Below, piece by piece: positions 50,252-58,664 of a DNA stretch of 64,000 nt (position 1 is its first letter; each line of letters opens with the position of its first letter). Both the position numbers and the translations under genes were made by a program. This stretch comes from Denitromonas ohlonensis (GTDB taxonomy: Bacteria > Pseudomonadota > Gammaproteobacteria > Burkholderiales > Rhodocyclaceae), in contig NZ_VMNI01000017.1 of the NCBI RefSeq assembly GCF_007625205.1, positions 39,186 through 103,185 on the forward strand, written 5' to 3'. The notes beneath the pieces were generated by a model. It saw nothing but the letters and a program-made list of their open reading frames with translations. It made no database searches and was not told the origin of the DNA.

Positions 50252-50575
50252 ATGGACACTCGCGGCATCGATCAAGTACTGAACGAACTGCGTGCCACCG
50301 CTCAGACGGCTGGCGGCAAGAGTGCGTCTGCGGCCACCGAAACGCCGGATGGCGTCAGCTTCAACGATGCGCTCCAGAACGCCCTGGCCGATGTCAGCGC
50401 CGCCCAGCAAGACGCCCAGACGATGGCCAAGTCCTTCTCGGCCGGCGACCCGAATGTCAATTTGCAGGAAGTGATGGTCAACCTGCAAAAAGCCAACCTC
50501 AGCTTCCAGCAGATGACGCAAGTGCGCAACCGCCTGGTGTCGGCGTATCAGGACATCATGAACATGCAGGTGTGA
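50252..50575 (+). CDS. fliE: Flagellar MS-ring/rod junction protein FliE
   Basis: 107 residues from ATG 50252. The C-terminal half SAGDPNVNLQEVMVNLQKANLSFQQMTQVRNRLVSAYQDIMNMQV is the FliE core. FliE links the MS-ring to the rod and is the first exported substrate. It has its own sigma54 promoter and an intrinsic terminator, so it is a single-gene unit after fleSR. Confidence 0.96.
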   Translation: MDTRGIDQVLNELRATAQTAGGKSASAATETPDGVSFNDALQNALADVSAAQQDAQTMAKSFSAGDPNVNLQEVMVNLQKANLSFQQMTQVRNRLVSAYQDIMNMQV

Positions 50576-50594
50576 CCGGGCGCACCCGATGCTG

Positions 50595-50624
50595 AAACGG
50601 CCACCCCAGGGTGGCCGTTTTGCT
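50595..50624 (+). terminator. Intrinsic terminator after fliE
   Basis: Stem AAACGGCCACCC (50595-50606) with GGGTGGCCGTTT (50609-50620), then TGCTTGG. It is GC-rich and perfect, with flanking A/T runs. Confidence 0.8.
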
Positions 50625-50660
50625 TGGTGCTGTTGTTTTCGATGGTGCAAAAGAAAAACC

Positions 50661-50672
50661 CCGCCGGAGCGG
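50661..50672 (+). repeat. Target-site duplication, left copy (12 bp)
   Basis: CCGCCGGAGCGG directly abuts the left end of the insertion sequence and is repeated exactly at 52095-52106. Joined across the element, the flanks rebuild a GC-rich terminator hairpin. Confidence 0.9.
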
Positions 50673-52094
50673 TAATGCCGTTCAGTTAAGGTCTTTTTTG
50701 AGATACCGAACGGTGTAACGTTTTGGCAGTGCTTTGACCTGACGGGGGCTTTGACGCCCCCGTCGTTTTTCCACGATGGCGAACTGAAGCCGCTTTCGCA
50801 AGCGGTTGAGGTGGGCAGGTAGCTTGCCTGGAGCCATACCGGCGGCCCAGATCATCTCGTGTTGCAGGATGTGCAACGCCCGCAAGAAGCTCAGATCAGT
50901 GGGTTCGACACGCGCCTCAATGGCGGCCTTGGCCATCTCCAGGCGCACCAGGTTGTAGGCGATCAGCGCGCCCCATATCTCCTGCTCAATGCCGGCCGGT
51001 TGAGCACTGCGCAGCGTGAGCGCCTCGCCAAGCATGGAGTGCTTGAGTTCGCGATAGCTCGTCTCGATCTCCCAGCGGCGCCGGTAGCACTCGGCCAAGG
51101 CCTTGGCTGGAAAGCGCCGGCGGTCGAGCAACGAAGTCAGTAGCACCCGCTCCTTGCCGCTGGTTGAGACCACCCGCACGGCCCGCGCCGTCCAGTACTC
51201 GGGCAACTGCGGCGCCTTGGCTCGGGCCTGGGGCGAGACGCGCATGCGTACGAGACAGTCGTCCGCGGAGCCCGAGAGCTTTTCCCACTTGGTGTTCGAT
51301 TTGGCCGGAATCAGGTAATGACGCCCCTGCCCGCCCATCGTCAGCCCCAGCAGGATTTCAGCACTGAGGAAGCCGCGATCGAAGACCGTGAGCGAATGAT
51401 CAGCGATCCGTTCAATCAGCGTCTTGGCGTACAGCATCTCGTTCTGGCCGTAAGGGCCGAAGGCGATGTCCGAGACCAGGTGGGTCGGGATGGCCGTGAC
51501 GCTGACCGCCCGCACCTGCGGGTAGCTGGCCACCTTGCCACTGGCGTAGCCCTGAGCGCCGAAGTGTGCCCGGTTCTCGGTGCTGTCCGGCGCGCGGAAA
51601 GTCGTGCCGTCCACCGCCCACAGCGACAGCCCCTTCCAGGCGTGGCGTCGGGCATCCTGATCACACCAGGCCCGAGCGCTTCGGGCAAACAGCCATTGCA
51701 TTGCGGGTGCGCCCAAGCGCTGACGCGCTTGAGTCACCGCGCTCTTGCTAACTGGCCGATCAGCGGCCTGTGGCAAAGCCAGATCCAGCGTAGCGAGCAC
51801 TTCGGGCATCGACTGACCCCGATACAGCGCCAGTGCGATGACCAGCCATACCACCTGTTCGGCGGGAAGCCGACGCCGCCGAACACTGGCCGTACCCGTT
51901 AAGTCCAACGCCTGCTCAATCCACGCCGCCGGCAAATGCTCAGCCAACCGGTTCAAACCGGCCACGGGAATGATTTGCGTCGTGGCGTGTAATTGGCTCG
52001 AGAGCATCGAGCCGGACGTTAACAGGAGTTCCTAATGTTCACAACTGCTTAACGAGAAATAAAAATGCCGTTCAGCGCTAACTGAACGGCATTA
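50673..52094 (-). mobile_element. Complete IS4-family insertion sequence, 1422 bp
   Basis: The ends are 16-bp perfect inverted repeats: TAATGCCGTTCAGTTA (50673-50688) and its complement (52079-52094). A 12-bp target duplication (CCGCCGGAGCGG) flanks both ends, within the size range of IS4-family elements. It carries one full-length transposase gene reading leftwards. A second inverted copy of the end sequence at 52064-52075 makes a hairpin at the transposase-upstream end. Intact ends, intact gene and exact duplications indicate a recent insertion. Confidence 0.93.
50682..52007 (-). CDS. IS4-family transposase
   Basis: 441 residues. The DDE catalytic set is visible: Asp in LWAVDGTTFRAPD, Asp in LTVFDRGFLSAE, and Glu within YRRRWEIETSYRELK, which is an exact Y-x2-R-x3-E-x6-K signature of IS4 transposases. 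The N-terminal half has RRRRLPAEQVVWLVIALALYRGQSM typical of the group. The frame is uninterrupted, so the protein is probably active. The stop codon lies just inside the left inverted repeat. Confidence 0.95.
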   Translation of the reverse strand: MLSSQLHATTQIIPVAGLNRLAEHLPAAWIEQALDLTGTASVRRRRLPAEQVVWLVIALALYRGQSMPEVLATLDLALPQAADRPVSKSAVTQARQRLGAPAMQWLFARSARAWCDQDARRHAWKGLSLWAVDGTTFRAPDSTENRAHFGAQGYASGKVASYPQVRAVSVTAIPTHLVSDIAFGPYGQNEMLYAKTLIERIADHSLTVFDRGFLSAEILLGLTMGGQGRHYLIPAKSNTKWEKLSGSADDCLVRMRVSPQARAKAPQLPEYWTARAVRVVSTSGKERVLLTSLLDRRRFPAKALAECYRRRWEIETSYRELKHSMLGEALTLRSAQPAGIEQEIWGALIAYNLVRLEMAKAAIEARVEPTDLSFLRALHILQHEMIWAAGMAPGKLPAHLNRLRKRLQFAIVEKRRGRQSPRQVKALPKRYTVRYLKKDLN

Positions 52095-52106
52095 CCGCCG
52101 GAGCGG
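52095..52106 (+). repeat. Target-site duplication, right copy (12 bp)
   Basis: CCGCCGGAGCGG, identical to 50661-50672. The following GGGTTC belongs to the interrupted terminator of the TRAP receptor gene. Confidence 0.9.
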
Positions 52107-52136
52107 GGTTCTTCATCAGGCAGACGGCGAAGCGGA

Positions 52137-53219
52137 TTAGCGCTTGCGGGTCTGCATGAAGCGGTCGAAGTTGCCGTCCGCCACGCTGTGCCACAGGTTC
52201 TGGTCGTCGCGAAACTTGACCATGGCCTCGTAGATCTTCTTGAAGGCCGGGGAGGCAGCGGTGGTTTCTGCGTACACTTCCTGGGCGGCCTTGTAGCTGG
52301 CGTCCATGACGTCACGCGGGAACGGGCGCAGCTTGGCGCCACCGGCGACCAGACGCTTGAGGGCGTCCGGGTTCTTGGCATCGTACTTGGCCAGCATGTC
52401 GACGTTGGCTTCGGCAGCCGCGGCTTCGATGATGTTTTTGTACTCTTCCGGCAGGGCCTTCCACTTGTCCTGGTTGATGTACAGGGACAGGTTCGGACCA
52501 CCTTCCCACCAACCCGGGTAGTAGTAGAACTGGGCGACTTTCTGGAAGCCGAGCTTTTCGTCGTCATAAGGACCGATCCATTCGGCTGCGTCGATGGTGC
52601 CTTTTTCCAGCGACGGGTAGATGTCGCCGCCCGGAATCTGCTGCGGCACGGTGCCCAGCTTGGACAGGACCTTGCCGGCAAAGCCCCCGACGCGGAACTT
52701 CAGGCCGTCAAGATCCTTGACCGACTTGATTTCCTTGCGGAACCAGCCGCCCATCTGAGCGGCTGTGTTGCCCATCGGGAAGTTCATGATGTTGTAGCCG
52801 GCGAAGAACTCGCGCAGCAACTCCTTGCCGCCACCGTGCATGAACCAGGCGTTGAATTCACGCGCATTCAGGCCGAACGGCACGGCGGTGTCCAGTGCGA
52901 AGGCCGGGTCCTTGCCGAAGAAGTAATACGAAGCGGTGTGGCCGCATTCGACCGTACCGTCTTTGACTGCGTCCATGACCGAGAAGGCCGGGACGATTTC
53001 ACCGCCCGCGAACACGCGGATCTGGAATTTGCCACCGGTCGCGGCTGCGACGCGGGACTGGAACATCTCGGCGGCGCCGTAGATGGTGTCAAGGCTCTTC
53101 GGGAAGCTCGAGGCCAAGCGCCACTGGATCTCAGGCAGACCTTGTGCGATGGCGGGGGCTGCAACTGCGCCGGCGGCGATGCCGACACCCGTTTTTTTCA
53201 GAAAGGAACGGCGTTCCAT
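52137..53219 (-). CDS. TRAP transporter solute receptor, DctP family (TakP-like)
   Basis: 360 residues from ATG 53219, GAGGAG upstream. The N-terminus MERRSFLKKTGVGIAAGAVAAPAIAQG is a twin-arginine signal. The mature protein has QWRLASSFPKSLDTIYGAAEMF and, in the second lobe, GGDIYPSLEKGTIDAAEWIGPYDDEKLGF and YYYPGWWEGGPNLSLYIN. These resemble TakP-like receptors that bind 2-oxo acids such as pyruvate. No DctQ or DctM gene is adjacent, so it is an orphan receptor. Its terminator has been split by the insertion sequence. Confidence 0.92.
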   Translation of the reverse strand: MERRSFLKKTGVGIAAGAVAAPAIAQGLPEIQWRLASSFPKSLDTIYGAAEMFQSRVAAATGGKFQIRVFAGGEIVPAFSVMDAVKDGTVECGHTASYYFFGKDPAFALDTAVPFGLNAREFNAWFMHGGGKELLREFFAGYNIMNFPMGNTAAQMGGWFRKEIKSVKDLDGLKFRVGGFAGKVLSKLGTVPQQIPGGDIYPSLEKGTIDAAEWIGPYDDEKLGFQKVAQFYYYPGWWEGGPNLSLYINQDKWKALPEEYKNIIEAAAAEANVDMLAKYDAKNPDALKRLVAGGAKLRPFPRDVMDASYKAAQEVYAETTAASPAFKKIYEAMVKFRDDQNLWHSVADGNFDRFMQTRKR

Positions 53220-53352
53220 AAGTCTCCTCGCTATGACGTGGGCGGAAATAATTGTTCGTGGTTCGTTAGACCGCGGCAAATTATAGGAATCGGTTTGCAG
53301 CCTGAGAAATAGGGGTTTTCCCGTCAAACGTGAAATGGCGTTTCATTTTTTC

Positions 53353-54693
53353 TCAGGCGCCGGCAATTGTCATCCGGTTGATGAGCAGGGAGCCGGTTTG
53401 CTTTGAGCCGCGACGATGCACGTCGCTGCCGACGGCTTCGATGCCGAGCAGCATGTCCTTGAGGTTGCCGGCTATGGTGATTTCCTCTACCGGGTAGGCG
53501 ATCTCTCCGTTTTCAACCCAGAAGCCGGCGGCGCCACGGGAGTAATCTCCTGTGACGTAGTTGACGCCATGGCCGAGCAATTCGGTCACGATCAGGCCGC
53601 GGCCCATACGGCGGACCAAGGCCTTGAAGTCGTCCTGGCCGGGGGTGACGAGCAGATTGTGAGCGCCGCCGCCATTGCCGGTGGTCTGCATGCCCAGCTT
53701 GCGGGCAGAGTAAACCCCGAGAAAGTAGCCCTGCAGCACGCCGTCGATGATCACGTCGCGGTCGCGGGTCTGAACGCCGTCATCGTCAAAGGGGCCGGAG
53801 GCGAGCCCTTTTTTGATATAGGCGCGCTCAGCGATATTGATGCACGGCGAGAACACCGCCTTGCCGAGGCTGTCGAGCAGGAAGGTGGATTTGCGATACA
53901 GCGCGCCGCCGCTGGCCGCGTGCACGAAGCTGCCGATCAGTCCGGCGGCGAGCGGTGCTTCGAAGATGACGGGTACGTCGCAGGTTGAGATCTGGCGGCC
54001 GTTGAGGCGCGCCACGGCACGGTCGGCGGCCGTGTGGCCGATCGCCTTGGCGGATTCCAGCTCGCTCGCGTCGCGGCAGCTGTCGTACCAGTAGTCGCGT
54101 TGCATGCCGTCGCCTTCGCCGGCAATGACCGAGCACGAGACCGAGTGCCGGGTCGAGGCGTAGCCGCCCATGAAGCCGAGGCTGTTGGCAGAGATAAAGT
54201 GAGACTCCTGCCGCGAGACGCTGGCGCCCTCGGAGTTGCTGATGCGGGTGTCGCGCTCGAAGGCGGCGGCTTCGCATTCGCGGGCCAGTTCGATGGCGCG
54301 CTCGACGGGCAGATCCCACGGGTGGTGAAGGTCGAGGTCGGGGAAGTCGGTGGCAAGCAGTTCGCGATCCGCCAGACCGGCGAATTCGTCGGCGGCGGTG
54401 AAGCGGGCAATCGACAGGGCGGCGTCGACCGTGGCGCGCAGGGCGGCCGGGGTGAAGTCGGAGCTGCTGGCGTAGCCGCGCTGCTGGCCGACATAGACGG
54501 TGACGCCGATGCCCTTGTCGCGGTTGTATTCGATGGTGTCGACTTCGCTGCGGCGCACCGCCACCGAGGCACCGACGCCTTCGGAGACATCGGTTTCGCA
54601 GGCGGTGGCGCCCTTGTCGCGGGCGTATTTGAGAATGTCGCTGGCGATTTCGCGCAGCGCGTCCTGAGAGTAACTGAAGCCGTTTGCGGACAT
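53353..54693 (-). CDS. pmbA: Metalloprotease PmbA/TldE
   Basis: 446 residues from ATG 54693 (MSANGFSYSQ), close to E. coli PmbA (450). The family phrases ETDVSEGVGASVAVRRSEVDTIEYNRDKGIGVTVYVGQQRGYASSSD, DRAVARLNGRQISTCDVPVIFEAPLAAGLIGSF and RGLIVTELLGHGVNYVTGDYSRGAAGFWVENGEI are present. TldE is the non-metal partner of TldD in a protease that matures modified peptides and degrades unfolded ones. It is divergent from darP/yjgA, a conserved pairing in proteobacteria. Confidence 0.96.
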   Translation of the reverse strand: MSANGFSYSQDALREIASDILKYARDKGATACETDVSEGVGASVAVRRSEVDTIEYNRDKGIGVTVYVGQQRGYASSSDFTPAALRATVDAALSIARFTAADEFAGLADRELLATDFPDLDLHHPWDLPVERAIELARECEAAAFERDTRISNSEGASVSRQESHFISANSLGFMGGYASTRHSVSCSVIAGEGDGMQRDYWYDSCRDASELESAKAIGHTAADRAVARLNGRQISTCDVPVIFEAPLAAGLIGSFVHAASGGALYRKSTFLLDSLGKAVFSPCINIAERAYIKKGLASGPFDDDGVQTRDRDVIIDGVLQGYFLGVYSARKLGMQTTGNGGGAHNLLVTPGQDDFKALVRRMGRGLIVTELLGHGVNYVTGDYSRGAAGFWVENGEIAYPVEEITIAGNLKDMLLGIEAVGSDVHRRGSKQTGSLLINRMTIAGA

Positions 54694-54756
54694 GGACAGT
54701 GGGGGCGGGTGCGGGAAAGCTATAATCTTAACCGTTTCCGCCAATTGCCTACGTAT

Positions 54757-55281
54757 ATGACCGATCACGATCCGATCGAAACCGAAGATGAGCTGCCCGA
54801 AGGGCCGAGCAAGACCCGCCGCAAAAAGGACTCGAATGCGCTCCAGCATCTGGGCGCCGAGCTGGTGGACTTGTCGGCTGACCGGCTCAAGAAAGTGCCG
54901 CTGCCCGACAACCTGCGCGATGCCGTGCGCGCCTGCCAGCGCTTCAAGATGGAGGCGCGGCGCCGTCAGCTGCAATACATCGGCAAGCTGATGCGCACCA
55001 TCGACGTGGAGCCGATCCAGGCCATGCTCGATGTGTTCAATGGGGTGTCGGCCGAAGAGATTGCCCGACAGCACCGGCTCGAGCGTCAGCGTGAGCGCCT
55101 GCTCGAAGACGAGGGCATGCTGTTTGAACTGGCAGAGCGCCATCCAGGCGTGGACTTGCAACGCCTGCGGGTGTTGCGCCGCAATGCGCTCAAGGAGCGC
55201 GAGGCGCAGAAGCCGCCGCGCGCTTATCGCGAGATCTTTCGCATTTTGCGAGAGATCGACGAATCCCCCAAAAACGACTAG
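54757..55281 (+). CDS. yjgA: Ribosome biogenesis factor DarP (YjgA)
   Basis: 174 residues from ATG 54757. The sequence GPSKTRRKKDSNALQHLGAELVDLSADRLKKVPLPDNLRDAVRACQRFKMEARRRQLQYIGKLMR is typical of this helical family, which binds the 50S subunit and helps its late assembly. It is divergent from pmbA across 63 bp. The downstream mog gene starts 14 bp after it, so the two are likely cotranscribed. Confidence 0.95.
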   Translation: MTDHDPIETEDELPEGPSKTRRKKDSNALQHLGAELVDLSADRLKKVPLPDNLRDAVRACQRFKMEARRRQLQYIGKLMRTIDVEPIQAMLDVFNGVSAEEIARQHRLERQRERLLEDEGMLFELAERHPGVDLQRLRVLRRNALKEREAQKPPRAYREIFRILREIDESPKND

Positions 55282-55295
55282 AGAGCAGCCCGCCC

Positions 55296-55889
55296 ATGAG
55301 CACCGACACCCTTCGTATTGGCCTCGTTTCGATCAGTGACCGCGCATCGAGCGGTGGCTATGAAGACAAGGGCGTGCCCGCGCTGCGTGACTGGTTTTCG
55401 CAAGCGCTCAGCTCGCCGTGGGAGATGGAAACCCGCCTGATTCCGGACGACCAGGCCATCATCGAACGCACGCTGATTGAACTGTGTGACGAGGCCGGTT
55501 GTGCGCTGGTGCTGACCACCGGCGGCACCGGCCCCGCGCCGCGCGATGTCACGCCCGAGGCGACGCTGGCGGTGGCGCACAAAGTGATGCCGGGCTTCGG
55601 CGAGCAGATGCGCCAGATCAGTCTCAAGTTCGTGCCAACGGCCATCTTGTCGCGTCAGGTGGCGGTGATCCGTGGCAAGAGCCTGATCATCAATCTGCCG
55701 GGCCAACCCAAGTCGATCAAGGAGACGCTGGAGGGCCTGAAGAACGCAGCGGGTGAGTCGCTGGTCGATGGCATCTTCGCCGCCGTGCCGTATTGCATCG
55801 ACCTCATCGGCGGGCCGTACGTTGAAGCACACGCCTCGGTGGTCAAGGTCTTCCGGCCCAAATCGGCGATTCGCCCGACCTCGGCCTGA
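55296..55889 (+). CDS. mog: Molybdopterin adenylyltransferase Mog
   Basis: 197 residues. The MoCF domain motif TTGGTGPAPRDVTPEAT and the following LIINLPGQPKSIKETLEGL are those of Mog/MogA, which adenylates molybdopterin before metal insertion. RIGLVSISDRASSGGYEDKGVPAL is the typical N-terminus. Molybdenum cofactor is needed, for example, by the MsrP enzyme encoded 1 kb away, though there is no direct operon link. Confidence 0.95.
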   Translation: MSTDTLRIGLVSISDRASSGGYEDKGVPALRDWFSQALSSPWEMETRLIPDDQAIIERTLIELCDEAGCALVLTTGGTGPAPRDVTPEATLAVAHKVMPGFGEQMRQISLKFVPTAILSRQVAVIRGKSLIINLPGQPKSIKETLEGLKNAAGESLVDGIFAAVPYCIDLIGGPYVEAHASVVKVFRPKSAIRPTSA

Positions 55890-56152
55890 GTCAGCACGGC
55901 GGCGTTGTTGCGCCGCCGCGCCTTGCGGCCATTCGTCAAGAATAAAGTGTCGCCCGTGTGCCGCCAGCCAGCCCGAAGGCCGGAACGGATAGGCGTGAAT
56001 GGGGGGCTTTTCTTCTTTGTTGATGTGGCAGCGCGCGGGCTTTGTCGCGTGCGCGATGCTGGTTTGCGGCCTGGCTGCGGGGCCACGCTGCAGTCGATGA
56101 CTATCGATCAGATCATCAGGTTTATCGCGCCGAGTCGCCGCCCGCGGTGGAT
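55890..56152. other. Convergent intergenic region
   Basis: A GC-rich hairpin CGGCGGCG/CGCCGCCG (55897-55904 and 55911-55918) lies just after mog and may end its transcript, although without a T-tract. I see no gene in the rest. Confidence 0.4.
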
Positions 56153-56860
56153 CTACTGCGGCAGGATGGGGATGATCCGTCCCTGACTGCGCCCAGTCGC
56201 TGACGGCGGCGGTGCAGCACGTTGGCGCCGCCGCTCCTGCTCGCGCCACCAGGCGCGCAGGCCCAGCAGCACGGCCAGGATCAGCGCGTAGATCAGCGGC
56301 GCGAACACATCAGCCTTGACCAGCCACCAGTAGTGCACCACCCCCAGAATGGCGATGCCGTACACCGAGCGATGCAACGCTTGCCAGCGCCGGCCGCCGA
56401 GGCGGCGGACCATGGCATTGGTGCTGGTCACGGCTAGCGGCACCAGCAGCACAAAGGCGGCAAAGCCGACGGTGATGTAAGGCCGCTTGAGCACATCGAG
56501 CACCACGGCCCGCCAGTCAAAGAACTGGTCGAGCACGATGTAGGTGCCAAAGTGCAGCACGGCGTAGAAGAAGGTGAACAGGCCGAGCATCCGCCGCAGC
56601 CGCAGCAACCAGTGCCAGCCGGTGAGCTTGCGCAGCGGGGTGACCGCCAGCGTGATCAGCAAAAAGCGTAGGGTCCAGTCGCCGGTGGCGTGGGTGATGG
56701 TCTCGATCGGGTTGGCACCCAGCTCATCCTGAAAGAAGGCGAGCAGCAGCAGGCCGAGCGGGATCAGGCTGAGGATGAATACCAGCACTTTCAGCGCGCT
56801 GATTTTTTGGGGCGAGAGCGCTTTGATCGAAGGCGAGCGGGGAGCGGGGGTGGCAGTCAT
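56153..56860 (-). CDS. msrQ: MsrQ haem-binding membrane subunit of the MsrPQ repair system
   Basis: 235 residues with about six membrane spans. GDWTLRFLLITLAVTPLRKLTGWHWLLRLRRMLGLFTFFYAVLHFGTYIVLDQ and ALHRSVYGIAILGVVHYWWLVKADV carry the His residues that ligate haem in the ferric-reductase-like fold. MsrQ passes quinol-derived electrons to periplasmic MsrP. It starts 9 bp after the msrP stop. The C-terminal tail is longer and Arg/Pro-rich. Confidence 0.94.
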   Translation of the reverse strand: MTATPAPRSPSIKALSPQKISALKVLVFILSLIPLGLLLLAFFQDELGANPIETITHATGDWTLRFLLITLAVTPLRKLTGWHWLLRLRRMLGLFTFFYAVLHFGTYIVLDQFFDWRAVVLDVLKRPYITVGFAAFVLLVPLAVTSTNAMVRRLGGRRWQALHRSVYGIAILGVVHYWWLVKADVFAPLIYALILAVLLGLRAWWREQERRRQRAAPPPSATGRSQGRIIPILPQ

Positions 56861-56869
56861 GAGTCGTGG

Positions 56870-57808
56870 TCAGAAGTTTTTGCGAAGGTCCATGCCAGCG
56901 TACATTGACGCGACCTGATCGGCATAGCCATTAAAGGGCAGGGTCTTGCGCTTGAGGAAGTCACCAATGCGGCGTTCCTTGGCCTGGCTCCAGCGCGGGT
57001 GGTCAACATCGGGGTTCACGTTGGAGTAGAAACCATACTCCCCCGGCCCGGCATCGTTCCAGGAGGTGTTGGGCTGCTTGTCGGTGAGGCGGATGGTGAC
57101 GATGGATTTTGCGCTCTTGAAGCCGTACTTCCAGGGCACCACCAGGCGCACCGGCGCGCCGTTCTGGTTGGGCAGCTCCTCGCCGTAGAGGCCAACGGCC
57201 ATCAGGGTGAGCGGGTGCATGGCTTCGTCCAGGCGCAGGCCCTCTTTGTAGGGCCAGTCGAGCACCGGGCGGGTGTCCATCACCTTGGGGTCGAACAGCG
57301 AAACAAACTCCACGTATTTGGCGCTGCCCAGCGGTTCGACCGCCTTGAGCAGGGCAGACAATGGGAAGCCGACCCACGGGATCACCATCGACCAGGCCTC
57401 AACGCAGCGCAGGCGGTAGATGCGCTCTTCGAGCGGCGCGAGCTTGTAGATCTGGTCGAGGTCGAAGGTGCGCGGCTTGCCGACCAGGCCTTCGACCTTG
57501 ATCGTCCACGGGTCGGTTTTCATGCGGTGGGCGTTGATCGCCGGGTCGCCCTTGTCGGTGCCGAACTCGTAGAAGTTGTTGTAGCGGGTCACATCCTTGC
57601 GTGGGGTGAGCGGCTCGTCGACGGTGAAGGGGCTCTTGACCAGCGGGCCCAGATCTCGCGCTTGTGCCGCCAGCAACTCGGTCGGGCCACCCAGCGCGAG
57701 CGCCGCGGTGCCGGCGCCCGCCAGACGCAGAAAGCGACGGCGGTCGGCGTACAACTCGGGCGAGGTGATCTCGGAGGGGCGGGTATCGGCAGCGTGTTTG
57801 ATCAGCAT
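56870..57808 (-). CDS. msrP: MsrP periplasmic protein-methionine-sulfoxide reductase, catalytic subunit
   Basis: 312 residues. The twin-arginine signal is [19 protein letters not shown] (about 22-40). The molybdopterin domain has Cys135 ([20 protein letters not shown]) as molybdenum ligand, and [41 protein letters not shown] is the family block. It reduces methionine sulfoxide in oxidised periplasmic proteins. It follows the sigma/anti-sigma pair by 85 bp, suggesting control by that sigma factor. Confidence 0.96.
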   Translation of the reverse strand: MLIKHAADTRPSEITSPELYADRRRFLRLAGAGTAALALGGPTELLAAQARDLGPLVKSPFTVDEPLTPRKDVTRYNNFYEFGTDKGDPAINAHRMKTDPWTIKVEGLVGKPRTFDLDQIYKLAPLEERIYRLRCVEAWSMVIPWVGFPLSALLKAVEPLGSAKYVEFVSLFDPKVMDTRPVLDWPYKEGLRLDEAMHPLTLMAVGLYGEELPNQNGAPVRLVVPWKYGFKSAKSIVTIRLTDKQPNTSWNDAGPGEYGFYSNVNPDVDHPRWSQAKERRIGDFLKRKTLPFNGYADQVASMYAGMDLRKNF

Positions 57809-57893
57809 GGCGGACTCTTTATGAACATGTCAGTGCATCTGACCGGCCAGGGCCGGCGATGCTTACAGTCAGATGCGATTTCGGGTGCAGGGT

Positions 57894-58664
57894 TCAGGGG
57901 TTGAGCGCGCGATAGACCGCGGTGGCGACGGTGAGCAGCTGCTCGCGCGGCAAGGTGCCCGATAGCGCATAGCCGTAGCCGGCATCGACCCAGTAGAACA
58001 CATTGACCTTGTCATGCTCGGCAAAGCGGAAGGCGGTGGCGCTCTCATCGGTGTCCGCGCCCACAAACAGGGTCAGCCGCTCGCCGCTGGCGTCTTCGTA
58101 CATCAGCAGCGCGCCCGGGCCGGCGGGGCCGGACAGCAAGCGTCCGCCGACCAGTTGGTAGCCCAGCGCTTCGAGCGCCGGGGCAACGATGGGGTGCCCC
58201 AGCCGCTTTGACAGCCAGCCCAGCAGGTGGTCGCGTTGGTCGGCGCCCACTTCGACCGGATGGCGCACTTCCGGCGCATACACGGCGTGCGCGACAGCCG
58301 CCTGCCGGGCCAGGGGGATCTGCGCCGTCGTTGTCGGGGCGGTGTCGGTGTTGCGCCCGGCAATGAAGCCGCCGACCAGCCCGATGGCCAGCCAGCCGAT
58401 GGCGGCGGCCATGCCCCAGCGTGAGCCGGCCGCCGCCGCGCGGCCGCCGTGCGCCGCGGCGAGCAAATGTGGGGGCACGGCGTCGTCGAGCATCGGGTCG
58501 TAGGCCGCATGCATCGCGGCGCTTTGCGCTTGCCAGGCGGCCACCTCGGCGGCGGCTTCGGGGTGGCTGGTCAGCCATTGCGCCACGTCGGTGTGTTCGG
58601 CGGCCTCGAGCTGACCATCGGCGAAGGCGTGCAGCAGGGCGGAGTCGGGTTGTTTCATCATCAT
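57894..58664 (-). CDS. Anti-sigma factor (membrane-anchored)
   Basis: About 256 residues from ATG 58664, which overlaps the sigma gene stop; three successive ATG codons make the exact start uncertain. The N-terminal part (LLHAFADGQLEAAEHTDVAQWLTSHPEAAAEVAAW) is the sigma-binding anti-sigma domain, here without cysteines. One membrane helix follows (WGMAAAIGWLAIGLVGGFIAG), then a periplasmic domain of about 150 residues. It presumably holds the ECF sigma factor inactive until a periplasmic signal, perhaps oxidants given the linked msrPQ. Confidence 0.88.
   Translation of the reverse strand: MMMKQPDSALLHAFADGQLEAAEHTDVAQWLTSHPEAAAEVAAWQAQSAAMHAAYDPMLDDAVPPHLLAAAHGGRAAAAGSRWGMAAAIGWLAIGLVGGFIAGRNTDTAPTTTAQIPLARQAAVAHAVYAPEVRHPVEVGADQRDHLLGWLSKRLGHPIVAPALEALGYQLVGGRLLSGPAGPGALLMYEDASGERLTLFVGADTDESATAFRFAEHDKVNVFYWVDAGYGYALSGTLPREQLLTVATAVYRALNP

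Noticed and set aside
55890..56152. Short plus-strand frame (about 93 codons) after mog
   Set aside because: No ribosome binding site and no motif; it overlaps the end of msrQ.
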